In this document: positions 63,088 through 64,000 of the stretch, piece by piece | Layout: each line of letters begins with the position of its first letter | Numbering within the stretch: position 1 is the first letter of the stretch | Origin: JAYWGN01 sp043778255 | GTDB lineage: Bacteria; Bacteroidota; Bacteroidia; Chitinophagales; Chitinophagaceae | DNA length: 64,000 bases | Assembly: GCA_043778255.1 (NCBI GenBank) | Contig: JAYWGN010000047.1 | Span: forward strand, 22,230 to 86,229 | Direction: 5' to 3' | Made by a program: the position numbers and the translations under genes | The notes under the pieces: generated by a model | What the model saw: only the letters and a program-made list of their open reading frames with translations | Told to the model about the DNA's origin: nothing | The model's database searches: none

Positions 63088-63423
63088 CTACATCGCTATT
63101 TCCTTTACTTTATTCATCATTTGTACTCCGTGTACAAGTGCTGCACCGCCTTTTATGGCTGCTGCTACATGTACAGCTTCCATCATTTGTGCTTCGGTGT
63201 TTCCTTTTTCATAAGCATCGCTACTGTAGGCATCTATACAATAAGGGCATTGTACAGCATGTGATACGGCTAGGGCTATTAATGACTTTTCTTTGGCTGT
63301 TAATTCGCCTTCGGCAAATACTTCGCTGTACCAACCAAAAAATTTATCGGCCATTGGTTTTTGAAATTCACCAATTTTTCCAAACTTTCCTAAATCTTTG
63401 GCATCGTAATAATGATTAGACAT
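63088..63423 (-). CDS. AhpD-like/CMD arsenosugar-associated peroxidase-like protein
   Basis: I start at the ATG at 63423; an in-frame upstream start would add 22 hydrophobic residues with no family support. The 111-residue protein carries the carboxymuconolactone decarboxylase/AhpD motif SLIALAVSHAVQCPYCIDAY with redox Cys pair C-P-Y-C and the following HVAAAIKGGAALVHGV helix. This subtype is a recurring member of arsenosugar clusters, presumably managing thiol redox. It is the first gene of the cluster and divergent from the nucleoside phosphorylase gene. Confidence 0.88.
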   Translation of the reverse strand: MSNHYYDAKDLGKFGKIGEFQKPMADKFFGWYSEVFAEGELTAKEKSLIALAVSHAVQCPYCIDAYSSDAYEKGNTEAQMMEAVHVAAAIKGGAALVHGVQMMNKVKEIAM

Positions 63424-63497
63424 ATAATTGAATTTGTATAAAAGTATCAAATAATTGCTAATTGTCAATTTATATATTATCAATTGCAACTAAACCT

Positions 63498-63505
63498 TAC
63501 ATTTG
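63498..63505 (+). promoter_or_regulatory. Promoter -7 box of the nucleoside phosphorylase gene
   Basis: TACATTTG, an exact TAnnTTTG match, 41 nt before the ATG. It directly abuts the palindrome at 63506-63521. Confidence 0.5.
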
Positions 63506-63521
63506 CTATTTACGTAAATAG
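63506..63521. promoter_or_regulatory. Perfect 16-bp palindrome, candidate operator
   Basis: CTATTTAC-GTAAATAG is fully self-complementary and begins immediately after the -7 box, so it covers the expected start site (near 63512) of the phosphorylase gene. It lies 83 bp upstream of the divergent CMD start, so a regulator bound here could influence both. Confidence 0.5.
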
Positions 63522-63546
63522 GTCCATTAAAAGTTTTTTTAAATAA

Positions 63547-64000
63547 ATGCAAACAATAACCAGTAAAGTAAATGAAGCCATTGCATTTTTGCGAAGCAAA
63601 AATATAAATAACCCACAAGTAGCTGTTGTACTAGGTACAGGGCTTGGGCAATTGGTAAATGCAATTGAGGTAACGTTAGAAATTGACTATACCGATATTC
63701 CACACTTTGTTACAAGTACGGTGGAGTTTCATAAGGGTAAATTAATTGTAGGCACTATTGGCACTACTCAAGTAATAGCCATGCAAGGCAGGTTTCACTA
63801 TTACGAAGGGTACAGTATGCAACAAATAACATTTCCAATACGTGTATTTAAAGCCTTAGGTGTGCAGCAGCTTATACTAAGCAATGCGGCTGGAGGTATG
63901 AATGTGGAGTTCAAAAAAGGCGATTTAGTAGCCTTAACAGACCATATAAATATGCTACCCGAAAGCCCGTTACGGGGTGTACATGAACCAGCATTTGGCG
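63547..64000 (+). CDS. Purine nucleoside phosphorylase, N-terminal part (cut by window)
   Basis: The first 151 codons of a trimeric-type PNP: AVVLGTGLGQLVNAIEVTLE (phosphate loop), VEFHKGKLIVG, GRFHYYEGYS and SNAAGGMNVEFKKGDLVALT followed by DHINMLPESPLRG. The enzyme splits purine nucleosides with phosphate to base and ribose-1-phosphate. The gene reads off the right edge, so the specificity residues near the C-terminus cannot be seen. It is divergent from the arsenosugar cluster. Confidence 0.93.
   Translation, partial: MQTITSKVNEAIAFLRSKNINNPQVAVVLGTGLGQLVNAIEVTLEIDYTDIPHFVTSTVEFHKGKLIVGTIGTTQVIAMQGRFHYYEGYSMQQITFPIRVFKALGVQQLILSNAAGGMNVEFKKGDLVALTDHINMLPESPLRGVHEPAFG

Overview
This 64 kb window is AT-rich chromosomal DNA from a member of the Bacteroidota, probably close to Chitinophagaceae. 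The evidence is gliding-motility genes gldE and gldD, a PorT-like gene beside ubiE, two large proteins with type IX secretion (T9SS) C-terminal sorting domains, the long form of IspG, an IPExxxVDY-family protein, start codons without Shine-Dalgarno sequences, and several TAnnTTTG -7 promoter boxes. I saw no CRISPR array, prophage, insertion sequence or rRNA gene.

Layout. 1-1.6 kb: the end of an upstream gene, a pair of 50-bp palindromic repeats, a tRNA-Met gene with an extra copy of its 3' end nearby, and a hotdog thioesterase. 1.6-9.2 kb: a 1894-residue T9SS cargo protein with a Gly-rich region and ten Ig-like repeats, then an Ig-like lipoprotein. 9.2-21.5 kb: a PIF1-like helicase, a TerB-like protein, a DsbA-like protein and a flavin reductase, followed by the block gldD-gldE-ssb-mutY and, divergently, HU-(Rpn nuclease)-TPR protein-29-aa basic protein-RNase G. 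21.6-32 kb: IPExxxVDY protein, M28 and S8 peptidases, a GH5-like lipoprotein, an esterase, a PspC/PadR pair and tandem Uma2 genes. 32-43.2 kb: an OXA-like class D beta-lactamase just ahead of ispG, a codon-usage outlier, a SIMPL protein, paaB-paaC-paaD without paaA, an AmgK-like kinase fused to a RapZ C-terminal domain followed by MurU, then engB, ubiE and porT. 43.2-54 kb: YkuK-like protein, amidohydrolase, a decayed gene fragment, a POT peptide transporter, ManC and a second T9SS cargo protein (choice-of-anchor I with Calx-beta domains).

54-63.4 kb is the most coherent accessory locus. Eight consecutive minus-strand genes form an arsenosugar-type cluster: AhpD-like CMD protein, radical SAM ArsS, a divergent DUF2064 protein, a TonB-dependent receptor, a Pit transporter, an aquaporin, the arsenite methyltransferase ArsM and a TIGR04282 glycosyltransferase. 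Pit and the aquaporin could bring in arsenate and arsenite, ArsM could methylate arsenic, ArsS could add the 5'-deoxyadenosyl group, and the glycosyltransferase-like proteins could elaborate the sugar. The TonB receptor suggests exchange of a large arsenical or a cofactor across the outer membrane. The window ends in a divergent purine nucleoside phosphorylase gene preceded by a perfect 16-bp palindrome.

The most unusual points are the TonB receptor and degenerate second DUF2064 protein in the arsenosugar cluster, the kinase-RapZ fusion beside MurU, the paaBCD set without its catalytic subunit, and the beta-lactamase gene 7 nt upstream of ispG. Functions are inferred from remembered family signatures; no database search was run.
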